A stretch of DNA of 48,818 nt from Paludisphaera soli (lineage in GTDB: Bacteria; Planctomycetota; Planctomycetia; Isosphaerales; Isosphaeraceae). Of the stretch, positions 1-8,037 are shown one piece after another; position 1 is the first letter of the stretch, and each line of letters starts with the position of its first letter. Both the position numbers and the translations under genes were made by a program. The notes below the pieces were generated by a model. The model worked only from the letters and a program-made list of their open reading frames with translations, was not told where the DNA came from and made no database searches. Where the stretch lies: NCBI RefSeq assembly GCF_011064595.1, contig NZ_JAALJI010000038.1, positions 1 through 48,818 on the forward strand, in the 5' to 3' direction.

Positions 1-700
1 GTTCTCGGAGAAACCGTTTGAACCAGTTGGCCCGGAGATAGAGGCCGGTGGTCAGGACCATCCGCGTCCGGGCCGGCAGGTCGGCGGCTCGCAGCATGCC
101 GACGATCTTCCCGCCCGTCCGCGAGGCGGTCCAATCGTTGATGACGCGGCACGCCTCGCCGGGGCGGCCGGAGAAATCGACGGTTTGAGGGTCGAGGGCG
201 AATCCATTGCGGAGGGTCGCTCGGTAGGTGTCGAGCAGGGGATAGCTTTCCTGGACCCACACGGAGTTCGCCGTGCGGATCTGATACGAATGGTCCTCCG
301 CGTCATCATTGAGGTCGCGAACCAGGCCCGCGTAGGCGCGGTCGTCATCTGGGAGACCATCCGGCTTGTGCAGCACACGGGCGATCTGCCGGGCCGTCTC
401 CCCCCGCGCGCCGACGTAGACGAGGGCGAGCCCGGCCGACAGGCAAGCGGGCGAGGCCAGCAAGTTGCCGGGACGAGCCCGCAACCTGTGGAAGAGGTCG
501 AGCGCGAACGAGTTGTTCGCGCGGACGACGGCCTCCGCATCCTCGCGCGGCGAGGCGGCGGGCCGAAACAGGGGGAGTGTGGCGGGCCAATCCGGCGGTG
601 CGGCCGGCTTGACGGCCTGCGGGGCTCGCCAGCATCCGACGAGCGCGGCGGCAATCAGCGGGACGGCAAGCGACCTCGCCCAGGATGCACCGTCGACCAT
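1..700 (-). CDS. Serpin-family protease inhibitor, predicted lipoprotein (3' end outside the window)
   Basis: Reading the minus strand from the ATG at 700 gives 233 codons before the window edge, so the C-terminal part and the reactive-centre loop are missing. The first 22 residues form a lipoprotein signal ending in LVGC. From about residue 47 the protein follows the serpin fold: NNSFALDLFHRL, then LLASPACLSAGLALVYVGA and GETARQIARVLH (helices A to C), and later INDWTASRTGGKIVGML followed by TRMVLTTGLYLRANW, the well-conserved serpin core. Serpins trap serine or cysteine proteases by a suicide mechanism; here it would act outside the cytoplasm, anchored to a membrane. The start is preceded by a G-rich Shine-Dalgarno (GGGAGGGG). 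Inhibitory capacity cannot be judged without the loop. Confidence 0.85.
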   Translation of the reverse strand, partial: MVDGASWARSLAVPLIAAALVGCWRAPQAVKPAAPPDWPATLPLFRPAASPREDAEAVVRANNSFALDLFHRLRARPGNLLASPACLSAGLALVYVGARGETARQIARVLHKPDGLPDDDRAYAGLVRDLNDDAEDHSYQIRTANSVWVQESYPLLDTYRATLRNGFALDPQTVDFSGRPGEACRVINDWTASRTGGKIVGMLRAADLPARTRMVLTTGLYLRANWFKRFLRE

Positions 701-782
701 CGCTCCCCTCCCGCCGGCGTCGGTGATACGGTCGATGATCCGTGATCGCAGCGTTCTCCGGCGGACCGCACCTTTTGAGATG

Positions 783-1505
783 CTACTCCGCCTTCTGCAG
801 CGTGTAGACCGACACCACCTCGGGGCGGATGACCTTGTCGCCGGACTGGAAGCCGGGGCGGATGCGGGCGGCGAGGGTCTTGGCGAGTGCCGGGTCGGCG
901 GTGGGCACGGTGGCGACGGCGCGCTGGCGGCGGGGGTCGAAGGCGTCGCCGTCGGCGCGGAAGGGCTCGACGCCCTGGCGGTAGAGGACGTCTTCGAGGG
1001 CCGTCTGGATCGAGGCCAGGGTGCCGCGGAACTCGTCGGCGTCGGGGGCGACTGCCGCGGCCATCTTGCCGACGTCGTCGTGGAGCTGGATCAGGTCGAC
1101 GAAGATCGGCCGCTGCATCTTCAGCAGGACGTCCTGCTTGTACTCCTGCAGCTCGGCGTGGAGCCGGTCGACGATCCGCTCGCGATTGGCCTCGGCGCGG
1201 ACCTCGCGGTCGAACTGGGACTGGAGCCCGTCGAGCTTCCGGCCCAGTTGATCGCCGAGTCGGGCGACGGCCTCGCGGATCTCGTCGGCGATCGACGGCT
1301 CAAGGGCCGTGGGCTCCTCGGGCCCGGACTCCGGCTCCAACCCGGCGTCGACGGGGACCGGCTCGGCCTCGGCGGCCAGGGCGGCCTCGACTTCGGCGTA
1401 GTCGGCCGGCGGGACCGCCTCGGGCTCGGCGTCGGTCGGCGCGGTGGCGTAGGGGACCTCGGCCTCGGGCTGGGGCTCGTCGCGATCCTCGGTGTCGGGT
1501 GACAA
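783..1505 (-). CDS. grpE: GrpE, nucleotide exchange factor for DnaK
   Basis: The 240-residue product has an acidic, low-complexity N-terminal third, a predicted coiled coil (about residues 70-130) and the GrpE C-terminal domain: GVEPFRADGDAFDP matches the family's GVEPI..G..FDP strand, and GDKVIRPEVVSVYTLQ matches the terminal RLGDRVLRPAMVVVSK-like stretch. GrpE releases ADP from DnaK in the cytoplasm. I chose the TTG at 1505, with GGAGG nine bases upstream. The frame stays open to 1751, but that extension is entirely repeat-element DNA and would give a proline/arginine-rich tail foreign to GrpE. No dnaK or dnaJ is visible nearby, so the gene stands apart from the usual heat-shock cluster. 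Confidence 0.84.
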   Translation of the reverse strand: MSPDTEDRDEPQPEAEVPYATAPTDAEPEAVPPADYAEVEAALAAEAEPVPVDAGLEPESGPEEPTALEPSIADEIREAVARLGDQLGRKLDGLQSQFDREVRAEANRERIVDRLHAELQEYKQDVLLKMQRPIFVDLIQLHDDVGKMAAAVAPDADEFRGTLASIQTALEDVLYRQGVEPFRADGDAFDPRRQRAVATVPTADPALAKTLAARIRPGFQSGDKVIRPEVVSVYTLQKAE

Positions 1506-1548
1506 GGCCGGGCGCCTCCGGGACGAGGGGTCTCGATCTCCAAAATCC

Positions 1549-1743
1549 TTCCCCCCTGGCGGGGGAAGGTGGCCGAAGGCCGGATGAGGGGGGGACGAGC
1601 GAGAAGGCCGCCGGAGTCGCAGCAAGGTCTTCCCGGGGCCGACGGCTGTGCGGGCCGAGCTTTGAAATCCGAAGCTCCCCGCGCGCGTCCCCCCCCTCAT
1701 CTGGCCGCTCCGCGGTCTGTCTTCCCCCGCCAGGGGGGAAGAC
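1549..1743. repeat. Interspersed hairpin repeat, copy 1 (left and right modules)
   Basis: A left module at 1549-1596 contains two back-to-back hairpins: TTCCCCCCTGGCGGGGGAA and GGCC-GAA-GGCC, then GGATGAGGGGGGG. A less conserved spacer of about 100 bases (beginning ACGAGCGAGAAGG) leads to a right module at 1690-1743 that is an inverted variant, ending in TCTTCCCCCGCCAGGGGGGAAGAC. The same layout recurs at 18566-18762 and 39363-39558. The copy lies just upstream of grpE and downstream of tpx. It has no coding capacity of its own and looks like a REP/MITE-type non-autonomous repeat. Confidence 0.85.
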
Positions 1744-1780
1744 ATGAACACGTCGAAAGACGTTGCTTTGCCTGCTCGTC

Positions 1781-1841
1781 CGCCTTGATTGTCCCCCTCA
1801 TCCGGCCCTGCGGGCCACCTTGCCCCAGCAGGGGGGAAGGG
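1781..1841. repeat. Interspersed hairpin repeat, copy 1, inverted left module
   Basis: This segment starts with CGCCTTGAT and then carries the reverse complement of the left module: CCCCCTCATCCGGCCC, the hairpin GGCCC-TGC-GGGCC, and the long hairpin TTGCCCCAGCAGGGGGGAA. It ends four bases before the tpx stop codon, so in the tpx transcript it would fold immediately after the gene and may act as a terminator or 3'-end protector. The same module, with the same CGCCTTGAT lead, is found at 39588-39650 and 42421-42483. Confidence 0.82.
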
Positions 1842-1845
1842 ATGC

Positions 1846-2376
1846 TCAGGCGCCGGCGGCGGCCTTGAGGGCCTGGAGGGCCGGCTCGTAGTCGGGCTCC
1901 TGGGCGATCTCGGGGACGATCTCGACGTAGGTGATCTTGTTGGAGGCGTCGACGACGAAGACCGAGCGGGCCAGCAGCGGCACGGGGAGGCCCTGGATCA
2001 GCACGCCGTAGTGCTCGCCGAAGCTATGGTCGTGGGCGTCCGAGAGGTTGGCGATATTGTCGATCTGGGCCTCGGTGCAGAACCGGGCCTGGGCGAAAGG
2101 CAGGTCCGTGCTGACGGTGTAGGCGGCCACCTTGTCGCCCAGCTCCTTGAGCACCTCGGCGAAGTGCTTCGTCTGCTTGTTGCAGACCGGGGTGTCGAGC
2201 GAGGGGACGACGTTGAACAGCCGGGGCTTGCCGGCGGTCTCGGCCAGCGTGACGAACGCCAGGCCGGCGCCCACCGCCTTGAAGTCGGGCGCGGCGTCGC
2301 CGGCCTTGAGCTTCGGGCCCGCCAGCTCGATCGGGTTCCCCTTGAAGGTCACTTCGCCCTTGCGCGTCTCGGCCAT
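1846..2376 (-). CDS. tpx: Thiol peroxidase Tpx (atypical 2-Cys peroxiredoxin)
   Basis: The 176-residue protein reduces hydroperoxides with thioredoxin as electron donor. It shows the Tpx signatures: the peroxidatic cysteine Cys65 in SLDTPVCNKQT and the resolving Cys100 in LPFAQARFC, followed by IDNIANLSDAHDHSFGEHYGV; the spacing matches E. coli Tpx (Cys61/Cys95). It is a soluble cytoplasmic or periplasmic enzyme; no signal peptide is seen. The ATG at 2376 is preceded by a weak purine stretch (GAGAGAAC). The frame continues upstream, but the extension is unlike Tpx. It is divergent from mnmG across a 193-base gap; a possible weak -10 (TAAGGT) lies at 2438-2443 on the minus strand. Confidence 0.95.
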   Translation of the reverse strand: MAETRKGEVTFKGNPIELAGPKLKAGDAAPDFKAVGAGLAFVTLAETAGKPRLFNVVPSLDTPVCNKQTKHFAEVLKELGDKVAAYTVSTDLPFAQARFCTEAQIDNIANLSDAHDHSFGEHYGVLIQGLPVPLLARSVFVVDASNKITYVEIVPEIAQEPDYEPALQALKAAAGA

Positions 2377-2569
2377 GGTTCGTTCTCTCGCTCGTGAAAT
2401 CCGGGGGTTCGACGGCCGCGTCTCGCGGTCGCCCTCCACCTTAGCCGCGCGTCGCGAGGCGGTGCAAGCCGCGCCCGGCCGCGTCTCTGGCGTCGATCGC
2501 GAGTCGGCGGCTAAGATGAAATTCGTTCCCGATCCCCGCGCCGCGCGTCCGCATCCGAGATCCGCCCCC

Positions 2570-4423
2570 ATGGCCGTCCGCCGTCACCCTTACGAGTTCG
2601 ACGTGATCGTCGTCGGCGCCGGGCACGCCGGCGTCGAGGCCGCCCTGGCCCCGGCGCGGATGGGCCTGCGCACGGCCGTCTTGACGATGAACTGCGACAC
2701 CGTCGGCCAGATGAGCTGCAACCCGGCGATCGGCGGCGTCGCCAAGGGGCAGATCGTCCGCGAGGTCGACGCCCTCGGCGGCGCGATGGGCGTCCTCACC
2801 GACGCCTCCGCGATCCAGTTCCGGCTCCTCAACCGCGGCAAGGGGCCGGCCATGCACAGCCCCCGCGCCCAGTGCGACAAGAAGGCGTACCAGCTCCTCG
2901 CCAAGCTTACCGTCGAGCGCCAGGCCAACCTCACCCTCCGCCAGGAGATGGTCGAGGGCCTGGTCGTCGAGTCGGGCCGGATCGCCGGGGTCCGATGCCG
3001 GGGGGGGGCCGACTACCGGGCGAAGGCCGTCATCCTGACCACCGGCACGTTCCTCCAGGCCCTGATGCACACCGGCGAGGTCAAGACCCCCGGCGGCCGC
3101 GGGGGGGACGCGGCGGCGATGGGACTCTCCGGGAGCCTCCGGGAACTCGGCTTCGAGCTGCGACGGTTCAAGACCGGCACCCCCCCCCGGCTCAACGGCC
3201 GGACCATCGACTTCGACCGGCTGCAGGTCCAGCCCGGCGACGCTGAGCCCGTCGCTTTCTCGTTCCTCACCGACCGGATCGTGCAGGCCCAGATCCCCTG
3301 CCACATCACCGCCACCACGCCGGCCGTGCACGACCTCATCCGGGCGAACCTGGACCGCGCGCCGATGTACTCGGGGCAGATCCAGTCCACCGGCCCGCGC
3401 TACTGCCCGTCGATCGAGGACAAGGTGGTCCGCTTCGCCGACCGCGACTCGCACCAGATCTTCCTGGAGCCCGAGGGCCGCGACACGCTGGAGTACTACT
3501 GCAACGGCATCTCCACCAGCCTCCCGCGCGACGTGCAGGAGGCGATCATCCCGCTGATCCCCGGCCTGGAACACGCCGAGATCATGCGCCACGGCTACGC
3601 CGTGGAGTACGACTTCGCGCCGCCGGAGCAGCTCGGGGCGACTCTGGAGACCAAGGCCGTCCCCGGCCTCTTCTTCGCCGGCCAGATCAACGGGACGACC
3701 GGCTACGAGGAGGCCGCCGCGCAAGGGCTGGTCGCCGGGGTCAACGCGGCGCTCGGCGTGAAGGGGGAGCCGCCGTTCTTGCCGGACCGCTCCTCGTCGT
3801 ACATCGGCGTCCTGATCGACGACCTCGTGACCCGGGGGGTGGACGAACCTTACCGGATGTTCACCAGCCGCGCCGAGTATCGGCTGCTCCTCCGCCACGA
3901 CAACGCCGACCTCCGCCTGACCGAGTCGGGCCGTCGCGCGGGGCTGGTCGACGACGCCCGCTGGGCCCGCTTCGAGGCCCGCCGCGACGCCATCGACGGC
4001 CTTCGCCAACGGCTCAACGCGACCCGTCGCGGCGGGACGGCCCTCTTCCAGGTCCTCCGCCGCCACGAGACGACCTGGGACGACCTCGTCGCCCTGGACC
4101 CCGAGCTGGCCGAGGCGGGCTACCCCGCCGACGTCGTCGCCCAGGTGACGGTCGAGGCGAAATACGACGGCTACGTCGGCCGCCAGGTCGAGCAGATCGA
4201 GCGATTCAAGCGGCTGGAGGACAAGACGATCCCCGCCGACCTGGACTACGCCGCCGTCGCCCAGCTCCGGGCCGAGGCCCGCGAGAAGCTCGCGCGGGTG
4301 CGGCCGCGATCGCTGGGCCAGGCGGGACGCATCAGCGGCCTGAATCCGGCCGACCTCGCCACGTTGCTCGTCCACCTACGTCGCCGCAACCCCGCGACCG
4401 CCGCGGACGAATCCATCCGCTGA
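2570..4423 (+). CDS. mnmG: MnmG (GidA), tRNA uridine-34 carboxymethylaminomethyl-modification enzyme, FAD subunit
   Basis: The 617-residue FAD/NADH-dependent subunit works with MnmE to modify U34 of certain tRNAs; its usual length is about 620-630. It has the N-terminal dinucleotide fold (VVGAGHAGVEAAL, residues about 13-25), the CNPAIGGVAKGQIVREVDALGG family motif, the second signature GQINGTTGYEEAAAQGL, and the C-terminal tRNA/MnmE-binding helical domain (YDGYVGRQVEQIERF onward). Cysteines of the CNP motif are present. The ATG at 2570 gives the family's standard N-terminus; an in-frame extension to 2132 runs antisense through tpx and was rejected. A possible -10 TAAGAT stands at 2512-2517 without a convincing -35. 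mnmE is not in the window. Confidence 0.96.
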   Translation: MAVRRHPYEFDVIVVGAGHAGVEAALAPARMGLRTAVLTMNCDTVGQMSCNPAIGGVAKGQIVREVDALGGAMGVLTDASAIQFRLLNRGKGPAMHSPRAQCDKKAYQLLAKLTVERQANLTLRQEMVEGLVVESGRIAGVRCRGGADYRAKAVILTTGTFLQALMHTGEVKTPGGRGGDAAAMGLSGSLRELGFELRRFKTGTPPRLNGRTIDFDRLQVQPGDAEPVAFSFLTDRIVQAQIPCHITATTPAVHDLIRANLDRAPMYSGQIQSTGPRYCPSIEDKVVRFADRDSHQIFLEPEGRDTLEYYCNGISTSLPRDVQEAIIPLIPGLEHAEIMRHGYAVEYDFAPPEQLGATLETKAVPGLFFAGQINGTTGYEEAAAQGLVAGVNAALGVKGEPPFLPDRSSSYIGVLIDDLVTRGVDEPYRMFTSRAEYRLLLRHDNADLRLTESGRRAGLVDDARWARFEARRDAIDGLRQRLNATRRGGTALFQVLRRHETTWDDLVALDPELAEAGYPADVVAQVTVEAKYDGYVGRQVEQIERFKRLEDKTIPADLDYAAVAQLRAEAREKLARVRPRSLGQAGRISGLNPADLATLLVHLRRRNPATAADESIR

Positions 4424-4981
4424 GCTTGCCCCGAGCCCGGAAACCGCGAGGCCCCGTCTCCCTTCGCAGACCTTGATCGCCACCCTTCCGTACCCAGTCG
4501 CGGAAGGCAACCGAGATTGACAGAAACCCGCATCCGGTATTTGCTGGGCGGCCTGACGTTCCTTGCCGATCTTCCGAAACCCAAGACCGCAGCCTCCACC
4601 CTCTCCCCTCATCTTCCCATGAAGGGGCGAAATCGGGCGAGGAGGGTCGGAGTTCTCACGGACGGTGCCGGAGTTGGGGAGGGACGGGGGCTCTGGGCCC
4701 GGCTCCTCCTGGATTGACAATCGAAGCCGAGATTTTACAATTGGCTAAATCGGCAATTTCGGTAATTTTTATAGGCTTCGCAGATTTTAACGCTTAGGCT
4801 CTCATCAGGGGCGTTAACGGGCTCGGGACGCAGGATCGCCGCCGCAACGATTTCGGGGACGTGACAGGGACGTTTCGCAAGGAGGCCGAACGGGGCGGGC
4901 GTCGGGATCGCACAGGGTCGCCGAAGAGGCGTGATGCGGGTCCGACTCGACCCCGATTGGATAATCGGGACTCAACCAACC
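4424..4981. other. 558-base intergenic region with an AT-rich block
   Basis: No gene is supported here. The first 290 bases are ordinary GC-rich DNA with a short spurious open frame. From 4711 to 4800 the base composition drops sharply, with runs such as TAATTTTTATA, unusual in this genome; this block holds the promoter listed at 4714-4741 and a second possible overlapping one (TTGGCT at 4741, TAATTT at 4763). The remaining about 180 bases before the ATG at 4982 would be a long leader; I see no known riboswitch in it. Confidence 0.6.
4714..4741 (+). promoter_or_regulatory. Predicted sigma-70-type promoter of the HTH-receiver / kinase operon
   Basis: TTGACA at 4714-4719 is a perfect -35 hexamer, followed after 16 bases by TACAAT at 4736-4741, one mismatch from the -10 consensus. 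Transcription would start near 4748 and leave an untranslated leader of about 230 bases before the ATG at 4982. It sits at the edge of the only strongly AT-rich block in the first 30 kb. Confidence 0.6.
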
Positions 4982-5563
4982 ATGAAGACCGTTTACACGA
5001 CGGGCGAAGCCGCGAAGATCTGCAAGGTCAGCCAGCAGACCATCATCCGTTGCTTCGACTCGGGCCAGCTCAAGGGATTCCGCGTGCCCGGCTCGCGGTT
5101 CCGGCGGATCCCTCGCGAGGCGCTCTATCGCTTCATGAAGGACAACGGGATCCCGACCGACGCGCTGGAGAGCGGTCGCCGGCGGATCCTGATCGTCGAC
5201 GACGATCAGGCGGTCGTCGACCTGGTGGCCGAGGTCCTGGACGCCGACGGCCGGTTCGAGCACAAGGCCGTGAACAACGGCTTCGGCGCGGGGATGCTGG
5301 CCAAGGAGTACCACCCGGACCTCATCATCCTCGACGTGATGCTGCCGGACATCAACGGCCAGGCGGTCTGCGAGCTGATCCGCCAGGACCCGAGCATCTC
5401 CGACATCAAGATCATCTGCATCTCCGGGATGGTCGAGGAAGACAAGATCGCCGACCTGAAGACCTCGGGCGCGGACGATTTCCTGCACAAGCCGCTGGAT
5501 ATCGATCAACTTATCGCCCGGATCTGCCGACACCTGGATATGGAGACCAGCCCCAACGCCTGA
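4982..5563 (+). CDS. Response regulator with N-terminal MerR/excisionase-type HTH and C-terminal receiver domain
   Basis: The 193-residue protein begins with a small winged helix-turn-helix of the BldC/excisionase type (residues 1-55: TTGEAAKICKVSQQTIIRCF, then GFRVPGSRFRRIPREAL). A CheY-like receiver follows at about 66-185: the acidic pocket ILIVDDD, the phosphorylation site Asp118 in LIILDVMLP, the switch serine in CISG and the lysine in HKPLD are all present, so it should accept phosphate. The domain order is the reverse of most DNA-binding regulators. The frame also opens at 4931 (GTG-ATG), but the ATG at 4982 places the protein exactly at the HTH domain. The kinase gene starts 57 bases downstream and is the likely partner. 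Confidence 0.88.
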   Translation: MKTVYTTGEAAKICKVSQQTIIRCFDSGQLKGFRVPGSRFRRIPREALYRFMKDNGIPTDALESGRRRILIVDDDQAVVDLVAEVLDADGRFEHKAVNNGFGAGMLAKEYHPDLIILDVMLPDINGQAVCELIRQDPSISDIKIICISGMVEEDKIADLKTSGADDFLHKPLDIDQLIARICRHLDMETSPNA

Positions 5564-5620
5564 GCGCGGGTCGTTCGTCGTCCGACCCCGACCCATCCGA
5601 GGACGGGGCGGAGGGCGAGA

Positions 5621-7678
5621 ATGGGGTCGGGAAGGAGCCCGATCGTCGTGCGGTTCCAAACGGGACGAAAGCCGCCGGGTGAGCCCCTGCTCAGCCGCCT
5701 GAACGGGCTGACGCACCTGCCGGTGCGCCCCCAGTCGGTCCGCGCCGTGATGGCCGCGCTGGCGGCCGAGCCCGAAGGCGACGACGAGGCGGCCGTCGAC
5801 CGCGCCTCGCGGGCGCTCCTGGACGTCGACCCGGGCTGGCAGCTCGCCGAGAGTTCGCCGGCGAGGCGGGGCCGGGTCCTCGCCCGAGCGGCCGACTCCG
5901 CGTGGTGGCCGTCGACGCTCGCCGTCGGCCCGGCCGCCGAGGCGTTGCAGCGGCTTTGGAGGCACGCCGCGGCCACGGCCCTCGCCTGCCGCAACCTGGC
6001 CCGCGAGCACGACGACCGCGACCCCGCCGGCCTGATCCGTGCGGGGCTCCTGCACGGGCTGGGCCGCTGGGCCGTCGCCGCGGTCGACCCCGACTGGCTG
6101 GCCCGCTGGATGGCCGAGCCCGACCGCGACGCCCGCCGCCGCCGCGAGGCTGTCGACCTGGGCGCCGACCTGCGCGACGTCGGCCGCCGGATCGCCGAAC
6201 GCTGGGGGTGCGAGCCCCTGGTGGTCGACGCCGCCTGGCTCCACGGCGAGGACGACGCGGCCCTCGACGCCGCCGCCCGCGAGCCGCATCGCCTGGCCCT
6301 GGTCCGCGAGGCCGTCCGCCGCGCCGAGGCCACCCCCTGGGCGCTCGACCCGCCCGAGGGACGCGAACCGGGGATGCCCACCGAGCCCCACCTCCGCATC
6401 CTCGTCGCCGAGGTCCAGTCGCGCTGCGGCTCCGCGTTCGCCGCCGACGACGCCACGCCCCACGAGGAGCGGATGACCCGCGAGAACGCCCGGCTGAGAC
6501 TCCGACTCGCCGAGCTTTCCCGAACCGAGGCCAGCCAGCGCCGGCTGATCGAGGCGATCGCCGACTCGGCGAGCGACGAGGACCCCGAGGGCTGGAGCCT
6601 TCGCGCCGGCCGGATGTGGTGCGGCGAGCCCGAGGTCAACGCCGCCCGCGTCGTCTGGCGCGGGCCCCCCGCCGATCCGGCCCAGGCCGCCGACCCCCTC
6701 GAGCTCGAGGCCGAGCCCGAAGCCACGGATCCGTCGCGCCGGGGGGCCTCGTGGACGATCCCCCTGGAGGCGTCCGGCGAGGTCGTCGGCGAGGTCCAGC
6801 TCTGGCTCGACGGCGACGTCGACGCCCTCCGCGATCGGCTCCGACCGACCCGGGTGGTCGACGCCTGGAAGGCCTGGGCCGCCCGCGTCGCCGACCGCGA
6901 CCTGCTGGAACGCCGCCTCCGCGCGGCGGTCGAGGGCTGCCGGGCGTCCGCCCGCGCCGAACGGGGACGCATCCAGGCCGCGAAGCTCGAGGCCCTGGCG
7001 GAGTTCGCCGCCGGCGCCGGCCACGAGCTGAACAACCCGCTGGCCGTGATCGTCGGCCGGTCGCAACTCCTCATGGCCCAGGCCGCCGACCCCGACGCCG
7101 CGCGCTCGCTGGGGATCATCCTCGGCCAGGCCCGGCGCACCCACCGGATCCTCCGCGACCTGATGTTCATCGCCCGGCCGAGCGAGCCCCGGCCCCGGCT
7201 CTGCCGGCCGGCCGAGGTCCTCCGCGCGTGCCTGGCCGACTTCGAGGCCGAATGCGAGTCCCGCGGCATCCGCCTGGAAGGGTCGTTCGACGAGCCCGAA
7301 CTCCAGGCCTGGATGGACCCGGAAGACCTCCGCCACGTGGCCGAGTCCCTCCTGCGGAACGCCATCCAGGCCGTCGCCGCGCCCGCGGGCGGGTCGATCC
7401 AGCTCCGCGCCGGCCGCCAGGGCCGCGAGCTTCGCCTCCGGGTCGCGGACTCCGGCAAGGGTGTGGGCGACGCCGAGGCCGTCCACCTGTTCGACCCCTT
7501 CTTCTGCGGCCGTCAGGCCGGTCGCGGGCTCGGCCTCGGCCTCCCCCGCGCCGCCCGGATCGTGGAACGCGCCGGCGGCGCCCTGTCGTGGACGTCGACC
7601 CCCGGCCAGGGGTCCGTCTTCCAGGTCCGCTTCCCCTGGGGCCGCCCCCCCGAGGAGCCCGCCGCGAAGAGCGCATGA
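5621..7678 (+). CDS. HDOD-domain sensor histidine kinase
   Basis: The 685-residue protein has no obvious signal peptide or membrane span. Residues about 20-220 resemble an HDOD domain (WRHAAATALACRNLA, then AGLLHGLGRW), usually a signalling module. A linker with a short coiled coil leads to a HisKA region with His468 in AGAGHELNNPLAV, then HATPase boxes: N box ESLLRNAIQAVA, G1 VADSGKGVG, and G2 GRGLGLGLP. It would autophosphorylate and pass phosphate to the receiver protein encoded 57 bases upstream. The ATG is preceded by a good Shine-Dalgarno (GGAGGGCGAGA). The soluble nature suggests a cytoplasmic signal, which I cannot name. Confidence 0.87.
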   Translation: MGSGRSPIVVRFQTGRKPPGEPLLSRLNGLTHLPVRPQSVRAVMAALAAEPEGDDEAAVDRASRALLDVDPGWQLAESSPARRGRVLARAADSAWWPSTLAVGPAAEALQRLWRHAAATALACRNLAREHDDRDPAGLIRAGLLHGLGRWAVAAVDPDWLARWMAEPDRDARRRREAVDLGADLRDVGRRIAERWGCEPLVVDAAWLHGEDDAALDAAAREPHRLALVREAVRRAEATPWALDPPEGREPGMPTEPHLRILVAEVQSRCGSAFAADDATPHEERMTRENARLRLRLAELSRTEASQRRLIEAIADSASDEDPEGWSLRAGRMWCGEPEVNAARVVWRGPPADPAQAADPLELEAEPEATDPSRRGASWTIPLEASGEVVGEVQLWLDGDVDALRDRLRPTRVVDAWKAWAARVADRDLLERRLRAAVEGCRASARAERGRIQAAKLEALAEFAAGAGHELNNPLAVIVGRSQLLMAQAADPDAARSLGIILGQARRTHRILRDLMFIARPSEPRPRLCRPAEVLRACLADFEAECESRGIRLEGSFDEPELQAWMDPEDLRHVAESLLRNAIQAVAAPAGGSIQLRAGRQGRELRLRVADSGKGVGDAEAVHLFDPFFCGRQAGRGLGLGLPRAARIVERAGGALSWTSTPGQGSVFQVRFPWGRPPEEPAAKSA

Positions 7679-7681
7679 GGC

Positions 7682-7714
7682 CCCGCGCGACAGGGGCTCA
7701 AGGAGTCGCGCGGG
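7682..7714. terminator. Hairpin between convergent genes
   Basis: The arms CCCGCGCGAC (7682-7691) and GTCGCGCGGG (7705-7714) are perfectly complementary over 10 base pairs with a 13-base loop. It lies four bases after the kinase stop codon and in the gap shared with the convergent HNH-like gene. There is no U-tract, so an intrinsic terminator is likely but not certain; a 3'-end stabilising stem is the alternative. Confidence 0.5.
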
Positions 7715-7737
7715 CCGATCTCATGACGGGACGTCGC

Positions 7738-8037
7738 TCAGGCGATCGCCTGATGAAGCACCATGCCGTCGGCGATCGCGTGGCAGTCCGGGCAGAGGAA
7801 CGTCACGTTCAACGGCTCCTCGTAGTCCCAATGGTGGCGTTGCAGGCGCTGGCGGCGACGGCACCAGGAACAGCACTTGGGGCGATCGATCAGGCCCAGC
7901 GACTCGGCCAGGGCCGCCGCGTAACGCGCCGAGCGCGTCCGCATCCGCCGGGGCTTGAGCGAGTCGAGACAGATCTCCAGATGACGGCCGAGACGGGCGA
8001 AGAGGGCGTGCTGGCGCTTGCGACGGATTTTTTTCAT
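7738..8037 (-). CDS. Small HNH-nuclease-like zinc-binding protein
   Basis: The 99-residue basic protein starts MKKIRRKRQHAL at the ATG at 8037; the frame continues upstream but the extension looks non-coding. Its C-terminal half has the layout of a compact HNH/zinc finger: CSWC, a central HHWDYEEPLNVTFLC, and CPDCHAIAD, giving two CXXC pairs and an HH pair. Such HHWDY..PL...LC..CH patterns occur in short phage-type HNH proteins, where the metal finger holds the nuclease site. No phage genes surround it. Nuclease activity is not shown; it could equally be a DNA-binding zinc protein. It is convergent with the kinase gene. Confidence 0.65.
   Translation of the reverse strand: MKKIRRKRQHALFARLGRHLEICLDSLKPRRMRTRSARYAAALAESLGLIDRPKCCSWCRRRQRLQRHHWDYEEPLNVTFLCPDCHAIADGMVLHQAIA

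Noticed and set aside
185-745. A plus-strand open frame over the left end
   Set aside because: The minus strand reads as a serpin with a lipoprotein signal, which leaves no room for a plus-strand gene.
4517-4717. A 66-codon frame between mnmG and the regulator gene
   Set aside because: TTG start, no Shine-Dalgarno, low-complexity product and no recognisable domain.
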